64,000 bases of DNA, from NCBI RefSeq assembly GCF_022440845.1, contig NZ_JAKNTO010000001.1:2666001-2730000 (forward strand), given 5' to 3'. The position numbers and the translations under genes are program-made. Shown here piece by piece: positions 47,660-57,064 of this stretch. Position 1 is the first letter of the stretch; the number at the start of each line of letters is the position of its first letter. This DNA is from Ruminococcus sp. OA3. Lineage in GTDB: Bacteria; Bacillota; Clostridia; Lachnospirales; Lachnospiraceae. Under the pieces are notes generated by a model. That model ran no database searches. It was not told the DNA's origin and was given only the letters and a program-made list of their open reading frames with translations.

Positions 47660-48670
47660 TTAAGAATTAATTTTTGACAAAAGCTGATTCATATCATCAT
47701 ACAAATTTGCTTTTGTAGACGCATTCAAAACAATAGAAACATAAGGAGCTCCATAGTCATTCTGACTCAAAATTGCAAGGCAGGCTCCCGCCTGACTGGT
47801 GGTTCCTGTCTTTCCTCCCAGAACTGTAACACCGGAAGGTGCGCTGGTCTCTCCGGTCAGATAATGATCCGTCGAATCAAGGTGAACCTGGACAGTTTCA
47901 TTTCCTCTGGTAAAATTAAGATTGTAAACCGAAAGCTGCATGGTATCAACAAAATAATCGTAATCCAACGCTTCGTTCAGCATCAGATAAACATCGTACG
48001 CCGTTGTATAGTGATTATCATCGTGAAGTCCGGACGGATTGACAAAATTCGTATTCGTCGCGCCGATTCTCCGCGCCTCCGCATTCATCATCTCAACAAA
48101 ATGGTCGACAGACCCGCCTACATGTTCTGCAATCGCCATTGCGGCATCATTTCCGGAATACACCAGAAGGCCGTGAAACAGTTCGTCCATGGTGACAATA
48201 TCGCCTGCCTGAAATCCACACACCTGAGATCCCTCTTCCAGCGTTACGGCATTCTGACTGACCGTAACGACATCATCCATATTTCCATATTTTACAGCCA
48301 GAATAGCGGTCATGATCTTGGTGATACTTGCAGGATATGCTTTTTCATGCATATCCTGGGCGTACATAACAGTCTTATCGTCAACATTCAAAAGACAGCT
48401 TTTCTCATTTCCAGGCATACTGATGCCTTCTGCGCCGACATTGTCATAGGCTACACAGAGCTCTGCGGCAAAAGGCTTTGCAGTCTGGAACGCATTCGTG
48501 CTGCCGTCCTGCTCAACCACCTGTTCCTGGTATGAAAAGTGCATATCCAGGTTTTTATCTTTTCTGATTTTCATGATTCCGAGAATGCCGAGCAGTACCA
48601 CTATCATGAGAACCATAACCAGGAAAATCGTATTAATAAAAAGTTTTCTTTTTCTGGTGTTTGTTTTCAT
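47660..48670 (-). CDS. D-alanyl-D-alanine carboxypeptidase (S11, DacF-like)
   Basis: A 336-residue penicillin-binding protein that trims the terminal D-Ala of peptidoglycan stem peptides. One N-terminal membrane anchor (about 10-34) is followed by the S11 domain with all motifs: SxxK in ASITKIM, SxN in YSGNDA and KTG in GGKTGTT. There is no C-terminal PBP5 amphipathic anchor; the N-terminal helix does that job. Its start overlaps the rodA stop by four bases, making it the last gene of the elongation operon. Confidence 0.92.
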   Translation of the reverse strand: MKTNTRKRKLFINTIFLVMVLMIVVLLGILGIMKIRKDKNLDMHFSYQEQVVEQDGSTNAFQTAKPFAAELCVAYDNVGAEGISMPGNEKSCLLNVDDKTVMYAQDMHEKAYPASITKIMTAILAVKYGNMDDVVTVSQNAVTLEEGSQVCGFQAGDIVTMDELFHGLLVYSGNDAAMAIAEHVGGSVDHFVEMMNAEARRIGATNTNFVNPSGLHDDNHYTTAYDVYLMLNEALDYDYFVDTMQLSVYNLNFTRGNETVQVHLDSTDHYLTGETSAPSGVTVLGGKTGTTSQAGACLAILSQNDYGAPYVSIVLNASTKANLYDDMNQLLSKINS

Positions 48671-49800
48671 ACTCTTCTGACCTCTCCCTGCAGATAATTT
48701 CTATTCTGAAGTCCGACATTCAACACAAGTCCCATTCCAATAAAGAGACTGACCATGGAACTCAGGCCGTAGCTGACAAAGGGAAGCGGTGTGCCTGTAT
48801 TTGGCATCAGTCCGGTCGCCACGCAGATGTTAATGAAGCTCTGCAGCGCAACGACCGTCGCTACCCCGCAGCAGATCAGCCTGCCGGATAGATCTTTGGC
48901 TCTCCTGCCGGTCAGAATACATTCAATACAGATCAGGAAAAGCAGCAGAATAATACCGGCGGCGCCCAGAAATCCGAGCTCCTCCCCTGCCACTGCATAG
49001 ATAAAGTCCGTCTGTATCTGAGATACGAAGTTTCCTTTATTGGATGAGGAAACTTTATTATTATTGTAGCCTTTTCCGGTCAGCTGACCGGAACCGATGG
49101 CTGTCTTGGAATTCTGCTGCTGCACGATATCATCCGAGTACGCGGCATCTTCAGGATACAGCCAGGACATGATACGGTCTTTCTGATAACTCTCCAGAAT
49201 CTCAAGGTCCGTCTGAGTAACCAGAATCAGGAACCCGACGACAAGCGGGACCATGATGACTAACACCGTTCCGATGATCTTATAACTGAGCCCTGCAATA
49301 TATAAAAGTACACAGAACAGTGCCGCTACGGTGATCGTGTTTTTCAGGTCAGGCTGTATCTTAATCAGAATAAGCGGAACAGCTACCAGTATGATAGAGC
49401 TGACCAGTGTCTTCAACGTGTTCAGATCATCCTCATGATCCATCAGATACTTCGCAAAGAACAGGATGAGTATGATCTTGGACAACTCCGTTGGCTGGAA
49501 CTGGAAAGAACCGATTGAGATCCAGCGGGTCGCTCCGTAGGTTGTCTTACCCATGATACGCACTGCAAGCAGCATCAGAATATTTACAATATACATAATC
49601 CAGTAAAAATTCAGAATCCAGCTGAAGTCAATCAGGGAGACAATGACCATCAGGACGACCCCGAGAATCACCCCGAACAGCTGCCGTGTCTGCAGAGACT
49701 GCATGGCACTTCCGACCAGCATGACACCCATGCCGCTGATCAGCACAAGCCATAAAACCAATCTGAAATTGTAGTCTTTTAACTTATATAGTTTAAACAT
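48667..49800 (-). CDS. rodA: RodA/FtsW-family peptidoglycan glycosyltransferase
   Basis: A 377-residue SEDS protein with about ten membrane segments, expected to polymerise glycan strands with PBP2 during elongation. Motifs include TRWISIGSFQFQPTELSK, IKIQPDLKNTI (catalytic Asp), and PNTGTPLPFVSYGLSSM. RodA rather than FtsW is preferred because of the mreBCD-PBP2 context. A soluble loop (about 205-255) is present. It lies 15 bases after minE and overlaps the carboxypeptidase gene. Confidence 0.9.
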   Translation of the reverse strand: MFKLYKLKDYNFRLVLWLVLISGMGVMLVGSAMQSLQTRQLFGVILGVVLMVIVSLIDFSWILNFYWIMYIVNILMLLAVRIMGKTTYGATRWISIGSFQFQPTELSKIILILFFAKYLMDHEDDLNTLKTLVSSIILVAVPLILIKIQPDLKNTITVAALFCVLLYIAGLSYKIIGTVLVIMVPLVVGFLILVTQTDLEILESYQKDRIMSWLYPEDAAYSDDIVQQQNSKTAIGSGQLTGKGYNNNKVSSSNKGNFVSQIQTDFIYAVAGEELGFLGAAGIILLLFLICIECILTGRRAKDLSGRLICCGVATVVALQSFINICVATGLMPNTGTPLPFVSYGLSSMVSLFIGMGLVLNVGLQNRNYLQGEVRRV

Positions 49801-49815
49801 ATGATTCCTTTGTTT

Positions 49816-50079
49816 TTATTTCACTTTCGTGAATTCATTGTGCGGTGTTTTTTTAACCGATATGGTAGCCATGAGTCTTGGTGGTGTTGCTGTAAATGTC
49901 AGTGCAACACCATCCTCTTCTACCAGTATGTATTTATTTACGGTTTTCATCAAATCTTTCTTCAGCATGATCAGAATTCCGGGAGAGCAGTCAATACGCT
50001 CGGCATTTACGAGAAGTTTCAGCCGGTCTTTTGCAATTCTGCCGGTATTTTTTCGTTTTGATCCAAACACCACTGCCAC
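49816..50079 (-). CDS. minE: Cell division topological specificity factor MinE
   Basis: An 87-residue protein that stimulates MinD ATPase and places the division site. AKDRLKLLVNAERIDCSPGILIMLKKDLM matches the conserved MinD-contact helix and beta strand. The C-terminal beta part is divergent, with TATPPRLMATISVKK. It follows minD by three bases. MinE with MinD implies an oscillating Min system, yet minC is not in this cluster. Confidence 0.88.
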   Translation of the reverse strand: MAVVFGSKRKNTGRIAKDRLKLLVNAERIDCSPGILIMLKKDLMKTVNKYILVEEDGVALTFTATPPRLMATISVKKTPHNEFTKVK

Positions 50080-50082
50080 CTC

Positions 50083-50868
50083 CTACTTGTTTTTGAAAAG
50101 GCGCCGAAAAAGTCCTTTTTTCTCAGTAAGGTCCAGAAGCGGAATCTGTTCACCCAGGATTCTCCGGCAGATATTCAGATATGCCTGTCCTGCGAGTGAC
50201 GGTCCGCCTGCAAGCGGCTCGCCCTGATTTGTTGCGATCACAATGTTCTCATCATCCGGAACGGCACCAATCAGGTCGACCGCCAGGATATCTACGACAT
50301 CTTCCACGGACATCATATCTCCACGTTTGACCATATCCATACGGAGCCGGTTGATGACAAGCTGAATATCGCGCAGGTCATCCGCTTCCAGAAGACCGAT
50401 AATACGGTCTGCATCCCTGATTGCAGAGACTTCCGGGGTTGTCACCACTATGGCTCTGTTAGCCCCGGCAACAGCATTTTTAAACCCCTGTTCAATACCC
50501 GCGGGACAGTCCAGCAGGATAAAATCAAATTCTTCCCTGAGATCGTCACACAGCTTTTTCATCTGCTCCGGAGTCACAGAAGTTTTATCCCTGGTCTGTG
50601 CTGACGGAAGCAGAAACAGTTTGTCCGGAAACTGCTTGTCTTTGATCAGTGCCTGTTTCATGCGGCAGTTTCCCTCGATGACATCCACCAGATTATATAC
50701 GATCCGGTTTTCAAGTCCCATGACGACATCCAGATTCCGAAGTCCGATATCTGTATCGACCAGAACTGTTTTCCTGCCGAGAGCGGCAAGACCGCAGCCG
50801 ATGTTGGCTGTCGTGGTCGTCTTGCCGACGCCCCCTTTTCCTGATGTTACTACGATTACTTCACTCAT
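50083..50868 (-). CDS. minD: Septum site-determining ATPase MinD
   Basis: A 261-residue deviant Walker A ATPase (TSGKGGVGKTTTTANIG) that binds the membrane through its C-terminal amphipathic helix (KKGLFRRLFKNK at the end). DTDIGLRNLDVVMGLENR and LLDCPAGIEQGFKNA are typical. It normally recruits MinC to block FtsZ. In this window minC is absent between PBP2 and minD, where it stands in many Clostridia, so MinD/E may work with a minC elsewhere. Confidence 0.95.
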   Translation of the reverse strand: MSEVIVVTSGKGGVGKTTTTANIGCGLAALGRKTVLVDTDIGLRNLDVVMGLENRIVYNLVDVIEGNCRMKQALIKDKQFPDKLFLLPSAQTRDKTSVTPEQMKKLCDDLREEFDFILLDCPAGIEQGFKNAVAGANRAIVVTTPEVSAIRDADRIIGLLEADDLRDIQLVINRLRMDMVKRGDMMSVEDVVDILAVDLIGAVPDDENIVIATNQGEPLAGGPSLAGQAYLNICRRILGEQIPLLDLTEKKGLFRRLFKNK

Positions 50869-50916
50869 GATGCATCCTCCAAACGATTTCTTTTTTTTAA
50901 TTATCCGCTTTCGTAT

Positions 50917-53799
50917 TTAATCGGTCTGTTCGTTGGAAGTACCTTCCTGAGCCGCAGTTCCGGTCAGGATTTCCGTTTCATCTTTCAGTTCAAAATAATA
51001 ATTTAAAATATCCTTAGCCACTAACGCCGCGTTAGTGGAGGAATACCCGTAGGCAATACGCACCGCCATGGATATTTCCGGATTTTCATACGGAGCATAT
51101 CCGATGAAAAGTCCGTGACTGGTGCGGTTTCTGGACTGCTGCGCCGTACCGGTCTTGCCGGCAAGCGAAACATTCAGATCCTGGAATAATTCTTTGTTGG
51201 TTTCGGTGATAACACCTCGCATGCCGACATGGATATCATCCCAGATATACTGGGGTACCTCCAGTTGGCTCTGAACCTGCGGAGTTAAATCTTCTATCAG
51301 GTTGCCGGAAGAATCCGTCACTTTATCCAGCAGGGAGATATCATAGCTTGTGCCGCCGTTTGCAAGTGTTGACACATAGCGTGCAAGCTGAGACGTCGTA
51401 TAGTTGTGTGTACCCTGACCAATTGCTGAAGGAATCGGCATCTGATCTGAGATCTGAGGATCAGCCTCCGAGATTTCGATACCGGAGTTTTTATCAAAGT
51501 CAAAAAGTTCGGCATAATTGGTGATTTTCTGTGTTGCATTGCTGTCCGAGAAAACATTGTTCTCATCCAGTCCCAGACGGTAGGCCACTTCACTGAAGAA
51601 GACGTTGCAGGAATTGGTAATACCTCCGCGTATATTCAGCAGGCCATGTCCATCCCTCTTCCAGCATCGAAGCTCTGAACCGTCGATTCTGTCAAAAATA
51701 CCCGTACACTGGATCGTGGATTCATCATCGATGACACCCTCCATCAATCCAGCGACCGTTGTCACGAGCTTGAATGTCGAACCGGGCGCCGTTCTCTGCT
51801 GCGTCGCCTTATTATAAAACGGTTCCGACAGATCACTCGTCAATTTTCTATAATAACCGGTATCCATCTGATTTGCAAGCCGGTTATTGTCATAGCCCGG
51901 ATATGTGACACATGCCTTGATCTCTCCGGTATTCGGATCTGTTATGACGACTGAACCGGAGCACGGGTCAAGTGCCAGCTGTGCGGGGGTGATTTCCAGA
52001 TTCATGATCTTGCTTCTCATCAAGTCATAGGAGCTCGTCTGCCCCGCCATGAAAGATGTATACAGATCATCATCTTTTGACAGGATACCCTGATCATAAA
52101 GGATTGTGCACAGCTCATTACCTGAGATCACATCGTCCATCAGCATGTATTTGTACAGCAGTTTTGAAAATGCAGTGTCTGTTTTCAGGTAATCCGCGAT
52201 ATACGCCGCCAGTGCAGCATACACTTCCCCGGAATCCAGATATGTGTTCTCCTCAGTGAACCGGGAAATATCAATCCAGTTCTGGCTCGCTGCATATGTC
52301 AGGAACTCCTGAAGACTGATCGTCTCATCCTGTGTCCAGGCCAGATACGTCTGGTCTGATTTGTCAATGGCGTTTTTATCGAGAATGCCCGTGTCATCCA
52401 TCAGCATCTCGTTGACGATATAACTGATGTAGACCTGCATCTCTTCCCTCATGTCTTTATATGCCTGCGGGGAGTCACCCGTCAGTTCCCGGCTGACCTC
52501 CTCAAAGATCTGCGCCTGCTTGGCCTCAAATTTTGCCTGCACATTGCGCTCCGTTTCAGAGGCATCTTCGCTGGAAAAATGGCCGATATCCAAAATGCTG
52601 TTATTGACAAGTGCATAATAGACATCGTAAATCGGGATCGGGATCGCAGAGGTATCCGTATTTTCATCCGTCTCAAAGGTTTTGATCGGCTGTATATTCG
52701 ATACCAGAACTCCGGCAATCCTCTGTTCCAGTATTTTATAGGCTGCGATCTGAAGTTCCTTGTCAATGGTCAGATAAACATCGTTTCCCTGAACGGGATC
52801 CGTTTTGGAGTCCTTATCGATTTCCAGAACTTTTCCGAGATTATCGACATATACGGTCTCTTTCCCGTCTGTTCCCTGCAGCGTTGTCTCCATAACCTCC
52901 TCAATCCCCGTTTTACCGACAATGGAGGTTGTTGAATAGTTGGGATTTTCCTCCCTCAGCGAATCAAGCTCTTCAGCAGATATTTTCCCCGTGTAGCCGA
53001 TCAGGGAAGAGAAATAAACACTGTCTGCGTAGACACGCACGGAATCTTCTGCAATATCCACGCCTTCCAGATCATTTTTATTTTCCATGATAGTAGCCAC
53101 GGTCTCCTCACTGACATCCGTGGCGATCGTCACCGCCACGTATTTCTGATAGCTTGTGGTTGACAGCAGATAACGGATCGACACCATCTTCAACAGTTCT
53201 TCTTTTGAATATTCTGCTGGAAGACCATACTCTGTCAGTTCTTCCTCCGTATACGGATTTTCGGATAAAATAATACCGAAGCGGTCATCACCCGCCAGGT
53301 CTTTCATGATCTGATCCGGTGAAGCGTTTGCTTCTTCAGCTTTCAGATCATCAATCAGGCTGTGCCCGTAGACATCGGCACGGAATCGTGAGAGTGAAAA
53401 ATCAGTAACGTCAAAGTCATAATTGCCGTTCTCATCCAGAACAATATGGAAACTGTGGTCTATAGAATCCCCATTTGCCTCTACGAGCTGTATGATCCGG
53501 TAAATCTCACTGTTCAGAGACAGATTTCGTATCCTCCGGTTCGCATAAGTGCCGCTGTCTTCCAGTGTTATGGAGTATGAAAGCTCATTTGAAGCGAGCA
53601 CATTGCCGTCACAGTCCAGAATATTTCCGCGGGTGCTTTTCAAAGTCCGTTCACGGGTTGTCTGCAGAGAAAAATTATCTGCGTATTCCTGGCCATGAAT
53701 GATCTGCAGAGAAAATATCCGCTGTATCAGAATAAAAGCCATGACAAGAAACACCGCGATCAGTACGGTGGTCCTGCTCAGTCTGAACTTTTTAAACAT
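50917..53799 (-). CDS. Class B penicillin-binding protein (PBP2/MrdA-like) with a large insertion
   Basis: A 960-residue transpeptidase of the elongation machinery. It has an N-terminal membrane anchor, a dimerisation domain (TRGNILDCDGNVLA), and the transpeptidase domain with SxxK in APGSTFKLV, SxN in TNSCNVFF and KTG in LAGKTGTAQQ. About 245 residues are inserted between LTIDKELQIAAYKILEQRI and LDPCSGSVVITDPNTGEI, upstream of the SxxK. The insert is acidic and helical, and makes the protein much longer than typical PBP2. ATG 53799 lies five bases after the mreD stop; a TTG at 53820, overlapping mreD, is an alternative with no better ribosome site. Confidence 0.9.
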   Translation of the reverse strand: MFKKFRLSRTTVLIAVFLVMAFILIQRIFSLQIIHGQEYADNFSLQTTRERTLKSTRGNILDCDGNVLASNELSYSITLEDSGTYANRRIRNLSLNSEIYRIIQLVEANGDSIDHSFHIVLDENGNYDFDVTDFSLSRFRADVYGHSLIDDLKAEEANASPDQIMKDLAGDDRFGIILSENPYTEEELTEYGLPAEYSKEELLKMVSIRYLLSTTSYQKYVAVTIATDVSEETVATIMENKNDLEGVDIAEDSVRVYADSVYFSSLIGYTGKISAEELDSLREENPNYSTTSIVGKTGIEEVMETTLQGTDGKETVYVDNLGKVLEIDKDSKTDPVQGNDVYLTIDKELQIAAYKILEQRIAGVLVSNIQPIKTFETDENTDTSAIPIPIYDVYYALVNNSILDIGHFSSEDASETERNVQAKFEAKQAQIFEEVSRELTGDSPQAYKDMREEMQVYISYIVNEMLMDDTGILDKNAIDKSDQTYLAWTQDETISLQEFLTYAASQNWIDISRFTEENTYLDSGEVYAALAAYIADYLKTDTAFSKLLYKYMLMDDVISGNELCTILYDQGILSKDDDLYTSFMAGQTSSYDLMRSKIMNLEITPAQLALDPCSGSVVITDPNTGEIKACVTYPGYDNNRLANQMDTGYYRKLTSDLSEPFYNKATQQRTAPGSTFKLVTTVAGLMEGVIDDESTIQCTGIFDRIDGSELRCWKRDGHGLLNIRGGITNSCNVFFSEVAYRLGLDENNVFSDSNATQKITNYAELFDFDKNSGIEISEADPQISDQMPIPSAIGQGTHNYTTSQLARYVSTLANGGTSYDISLLDKVTDSSGNLIEDLTPQVQSQLEVPQYIWDDIHVGMRGVITETNKELFQDLNVSLAGKTGTAQQSRNRTSHGLFIGYAPYENPEISMAVRIAYGYSSTNAALVAKDILNYYFELKDETEILTGTAAQEGTSNEQTD

Positions 53800-53804
53800 C
53801 TTTT

Positions 53805-54332
53805 TTATCTTCTTAACCAAGGTGATCGTTGTCCTTCCATTTCGTATTCAAGCAGCTGTCGGTTGATCCATAAAAACAGGCGGTAGAATAGCAGTGTCAT
53901 AACAACCGTATAAACGATTTCCGGAATGATGATCTGCTTCAGATATCCGAAAAAATTCAGGCGGCCCCGAAGCATGAACTGCAGTCCGTAAATGACGATT
54001 CCGTATACGGCGTCACTGGCCGTTACCAGCATAGTCGGTACTTTGATATCTTCGTCATAATACACTTTATATAAAAATCCATTCAAAAATCCAATCCACA
54101 TATATAAAAGCGCGTGGAATCCAAAGAGGTTGCCATAAAACATATCGATCATCAGTCCGCTCAGGAATCCTGTAAACATACCGATACGCTTTCCGCACAT
54201 AAATCCAAAGGATACCGTCAGGATCAGCAGCAGATTCGGTGTGATGGATGCGATGGAAAGCGCTTTAAATACAGTACTCTGCAGCAAAAAGGTCAAAAGA
54301 ACCAGAACAGCCAGGATCAGTTTTCTGCGCAT
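53805..54332 (-). CDS. mreD: Rod shape-determining protein MreD
   Basis: A 175-residue membrane protein with five to six hydrophobic segments, beginning MRRKLILAVLVLLTFLLQSTVF, typical of MreD. It links MreC to the RodA-PBP2 synthase. Its sequence is poorly conserved in general and is identified here mostly from its place between mreC and PBP2 and from topology. Its start overlaps the last base of mreC. Confidence 0.88.
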   Translation of the reverse strand: MRRKLILAVLVLLTFLLQSTVFKALSIASITPNLLLILTVSFGFMCGKRIGMFTGFLSGLMIDMFYGNLFGFHALLYMWIGFLNGFLYKVYYDEDIKVPTMLVTASDAVYGIVIYGLQFMLRGRLNFFGYLKQIIIPEIVYTVVMTLLFYRLFLWINRQLLEYEMEGQRSPWLRR

Positions 54333-55186
54333 CAGTCTCCTCCTTTATTCTTCAGTTCCTTTATCACCAGAACCTCATGTATATGGGCAAAATCAACGAC
54401 CGGGATCAGATATCCGTTCTTTGTGAGATTATTCGTATCATTGTTGATCTCGTCGATGTATCCGATCAGGATGCCTTTCAGGAATTTGTCACTGATGTTG
54501 GAGGTGACGATCCGGTCACCGACCTGTACCTTGTCTTCCTTATCTGTCAGCTGGATGAAATTGAGTTTCCCCTCATCCATCAGCAGCAGATTGCCTGTTA
54601 CGATGCAGTCATCTGATGTGGTTGCAACCATGGCGCTTACATTGCTGGAGTCGTCAATGATGGAACGCACAGTGGCCCAGTCCTTGCCGACTTCAGTTAC
54701 GATGCCGGCAAGCCCCCCGTTTGCAAGGACATTCATATCAACCTGGATACCGTCATCACTGCCGCGGTTGATCACAAACGTATTATACCAGTTGCCGGGA
54801 TCTTTGGAAATAACCTGTGCGGCTACCTTTTCGTACTCGGAATATTCTTTATCCAGCGTATACAGCTGTCTTAAGCGTTCCAGCTCTTCCTGATCCTGCA
54901 GCAGATTACTGTTCTCTTCCGTCAGTTTATCGACTTTCTCCTGCAGGGCTTCATTTTCATTTTTCAGTTTTTTGGCATTCATAAAACCGCTCGTCTGATC
55001 CCGCAGCCATGTACCTGCCCCGTTGATACCTTTCTGGAAGGGTGAGATGACGTACCCTGCGCCCTGCTGAATCGGGGCAAAGGAAAACCTGGAAGTCGCT
55101 GCGAGTGCGATCAGACCGATGCAGACGATGGTCATGATGATGATCCAATGTTTTGTTTTTATGGAAAATCGATTCTTTTTTTTCAT
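54332..55186 (-). CDS. mreC: Rod shape-determining protein MreC
   Basis: A 284-residue bitopic protein with an N-terminal membrane helix (about 13-32), a coiled coil (about 70-105, KLKNENEALQEKVDKLTEEN) and a periplasmic-type double beta-barrel domain (KDPGNWYNTFVINRGSDDGIQVDM). It connects MreB to the extracytoplasmic synthase complex. It lies 13 bases after mreB and abuts mreD. Confidence 0.94.
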   Translation of the reverse strand: MKKKNRFSIKTKHWIIIMTIVCIGLIALAATSRFSFAPIQQGAGYVISPFQKGINGAGTWLRDQTSGFMNAKKLKNENEALQEKVDKLTEENSNLLQDQEELERLRQLYTLDKEYSEYEKVAAQVISKDPGNWYNTFVINRGSDDGIQVDMNVLANGGLAGIVTEVGKDWATVRSIIDDSSNVSAMVATTSDDCIVTGNLLLMDEGKLNFIQLTDKEDKVQVGDRIVTSNISDKFLKGILIGYIDEINNDTNNLTKNGYLIPVVDFAHIHEVLVIKELKNKGGD

Positions 55187-55199
55187 GCTTTGTCCTCAA

Positions 55200-56228
55200 T
55201 TAAAATCTGTATTTCTTACTGCTGCTTTTTGATGTGAATGCCCAGTGCTGCAGTGATTTATGGTTGATGATCTCTTTCAGGCCATAGACCGCAGACGTGT
55301 CACTGTATTGAGAAATATGGGCAGCACATCCAAGCCGCTTCGCCAGATACGTATCGATATACGGTATCCTGGTACAGCCTCCGGTCAGGTAGATACCTTC
55401 CGTCGTGATGCTGCTATGTATCTGAGGCGGGGTACGTTCCAGAAACAGCTGAATCTCGTCCGCCGCCTGCCGCAGCTGACTGCGGATGACTTCATTTATA
55501 ACCGCAGAGCTGACCACACCTTCTTTTGGCAGACCGGATATCGTATCAAGTCCGACTACCTTCCGGGCTTCTTTCGTGTCGGAGGAAAGTCCGGCCATGG
55601 CTGTTTTCAGCCTGGAGGCCATTCTGCGGCTGATATGAAGACCGCATCGTTTCCGCACGTTGGCGACGATCGCCTCATCAATTCGGTTCCCGCCGAATGA
55701 CAGCGGTTTGCTGATAATCACTCTGTTGTCAGCCAGGACAGAAATTTCCGTACACTCGGCGCCCATATCGACGATCATGGAACCTTTGCTTCTGGAGATC
55801 GGTATTCCAAGGGACAGCGCATTTACAATGGGCCGTTCCACCAGAAAAATCCGGCTTTTTCGAAGATCCCCGCCGCTGGCGATCGTATTGTAGGCCCTCT
55901 TCTCAATTTCTGTCATGTTCATAGGCACAGAAAAATAGACAATCGGCCTGTTCCCGAAGTGTTTGTTCAGCTTGCGCAGCAACAGGTGGAGAACCACTTC
56001 CAGATGGCCGATGTTGGCAATCATGCCGCCGCTCATCGGAGAAGAAACTACAATATTATGCGGAGCCTTTTCATACATCTCATACGCATCATTTCCCACT
56101 GCGAGCACTTCTTCTTTATTGCGGATAGCAATCATGTTTTTTTCTATTAAGATTTCATCTTTCTTCAGGGAGTAGATCTTAATCGTATCTGACCCCAGAT
56201 CCACTCCGAATACATGCTGTAAAACCAT
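55200..56228 (-). CDS. Divergent MreB-like actin homologue
   Basis: A 342-residue actin-fold ATPase. Phosphate loops GVDLGSDTIKIYS and VDMGAECTEISVL and the adenosine motif TEGIYLTGGCTRIPYID are visible. It is divergent: the usual EEPMAAAIGAG segment reads VERPIVNALSLGI, and the C-terminus is extended with a basic tail (FTSKSSSKKYRF). Position before mreC and mreD supports a cytoskeletal role in cell elongation, but it may not be a canonical MreB; a second copy elsewhere is possible. It lies 16 bases after radC. Confidence 0.85.
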   Translation of the reverse strand: MVLQHVFGVDLGSDTIKIYSLKKDEILIEKNMIAIRNKEEVLAVGNDAYEMYEKAPHNIVVSSPMSGGMIANIGHLEVVLHLLLRKLNKHFGNRPIVYFSVPMNMTEIEKRAYNTIASGGDLRKSRIFLVERPIVNALSLGIPISRSKGSMIVDMGAECTEISVLADNRVIISKPLSFGGNRIDEAIVANVRKRCGLHISRRMASRLKTAMAGLSSDTKEARKVVGLDTISGLPKEGVVSSAVINEVIRSQLRQAADEIQLFLERTPPQIHSSITTEGIYLTGGCTRIPYIDTYLAKRLGCAAHISQYSDTSAVYGLKEIINHKSLQHWAFTSKSSSKKYRF

Positions 56229-56244
56229 AGACTTTATAACCCCT

Positions 56245-56949
56245 TTATGCCCTCTGTATCATCCCCTCCTGACACAGACTGATATGCCGCCTGTCACCGA
56301 TAATAATGTGATCCAGCAGATAGATTCCAAGCAGTTCTCCGGCTTCAAGGATACGTTTGGTGATCAGGATATCCTCGTTGCTTGGCCGTGGATTTCCGCT
56401 TGGGTGGTTGTGCACCAGAATAATGTGGACCGCATGGAACTGCAGTGCTGACAAAAAAATCTCGCGCGGAGAAATCAGCGATGCATTCACAGTACCTTTG
56501 GATACCTGTACATCACCCAGAAAATGATTCTTTGTATCCAGCATCATACACAGCAGAACTTCCTGTTCCTGATGTCTTAAATCTTCCATATAATAATCGG
56601 CGATCGTATCCGGACTTTTAAAATCCAGAAATGGACTGGACGCCCCTTTTGCGATCCGTCTCGACAATTCACCGATACATTTAATCTGTACAGCTTTCAC
56701 ATCCCCGATTCCCTTTACTTCCGTCAGCTGTGCAAGAGACAGATGGTGCAGTCCCAGCAGACCCTCATGCCCCTTGGACAATGCAAGCAGATGCTGCGCA
56801 AGTTCTATGGATGAGGTACCGTGTGTTCCGCTCCTCAGAATAATGGCGAGAAGCTCTGCATCCGTCAGAGACTGTGCTCCGTGCAGTCGGAATTTCTCAT
56901 AAGGACGTGATTCGACAGGCAGTTTTTTTATCGTTTCGTGTTTTTTCAT
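56245..56949 (-). CDS. radC: RadC-family JAB-domain protein
   Basis: A 234-residue protein with an N-terminal helix-hairpin-helix region (LTEVKGIGDVKAVQIK) and a C-terminal JAMM/MPN metallohydrolase-like domain. The metal ligands are in HNHPSGNPRPSNED. The radC name comes from an old repair phenotype that was later assigned to another gene; the real function is open. It is the first gene of the mre-min-rodA operon, an association common in Firmicutes. An extended -10 (TGCTAGAAT, 57018-57010 minus) lies upstream and AGGAGG lies before the ATG. Confidence 0.93.
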   Translation of the reverse strand: MKKHETIKKLPVESRPYEKFRLHGAQSLTDAELLAIILRSGTHGTSSIELAQHLLALSKGHEGLLGLHHLSLAQLTEVKGIGDVKAVQIKCIGELSRRIAKGASSPFLDFKSPDTIADYYMEDLRHQEQEVLLCMMLDTKNHFLGDVQVSKGTVNASLISPREIFLSALQFHAVHIILVHNHPSGNPRPSNEDILITKRILEAGELLGIYLLDHIIIGDRRHISLCQEGMIQRA

Positions 56950-57009
56950 AGACCTCCTGTCTCTCTTCAGGCAGAGTCAGCAGGCACTTTACATAAAAAT
57001 TCATTTTAT

Positions 57010-57020
57010 ATTCTAGCACA
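57010..57020 (-). promoter_or_regulatory. Extended -10 promoter of the radC-mre-min-rodA operon
   Basis: TGCTAGAAT on the minus strand about 65 bases before radC. The -35 is poor. Nine closely spaced genes from radC to the carboxypeptidase could be read from it. Confidence 0.5.
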
Positions 57021-57064
57021 AATGGGGCACAAAGTATACCGATATTTCCCGTTATTTAAAGATT

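Noticed and set aside
53799-53820. TTG 53820 as the PBP2 start
   Set aside because: It overlaps mreD and has no better ribosome site than ATG 53799; the difference is seven residues and remains open.
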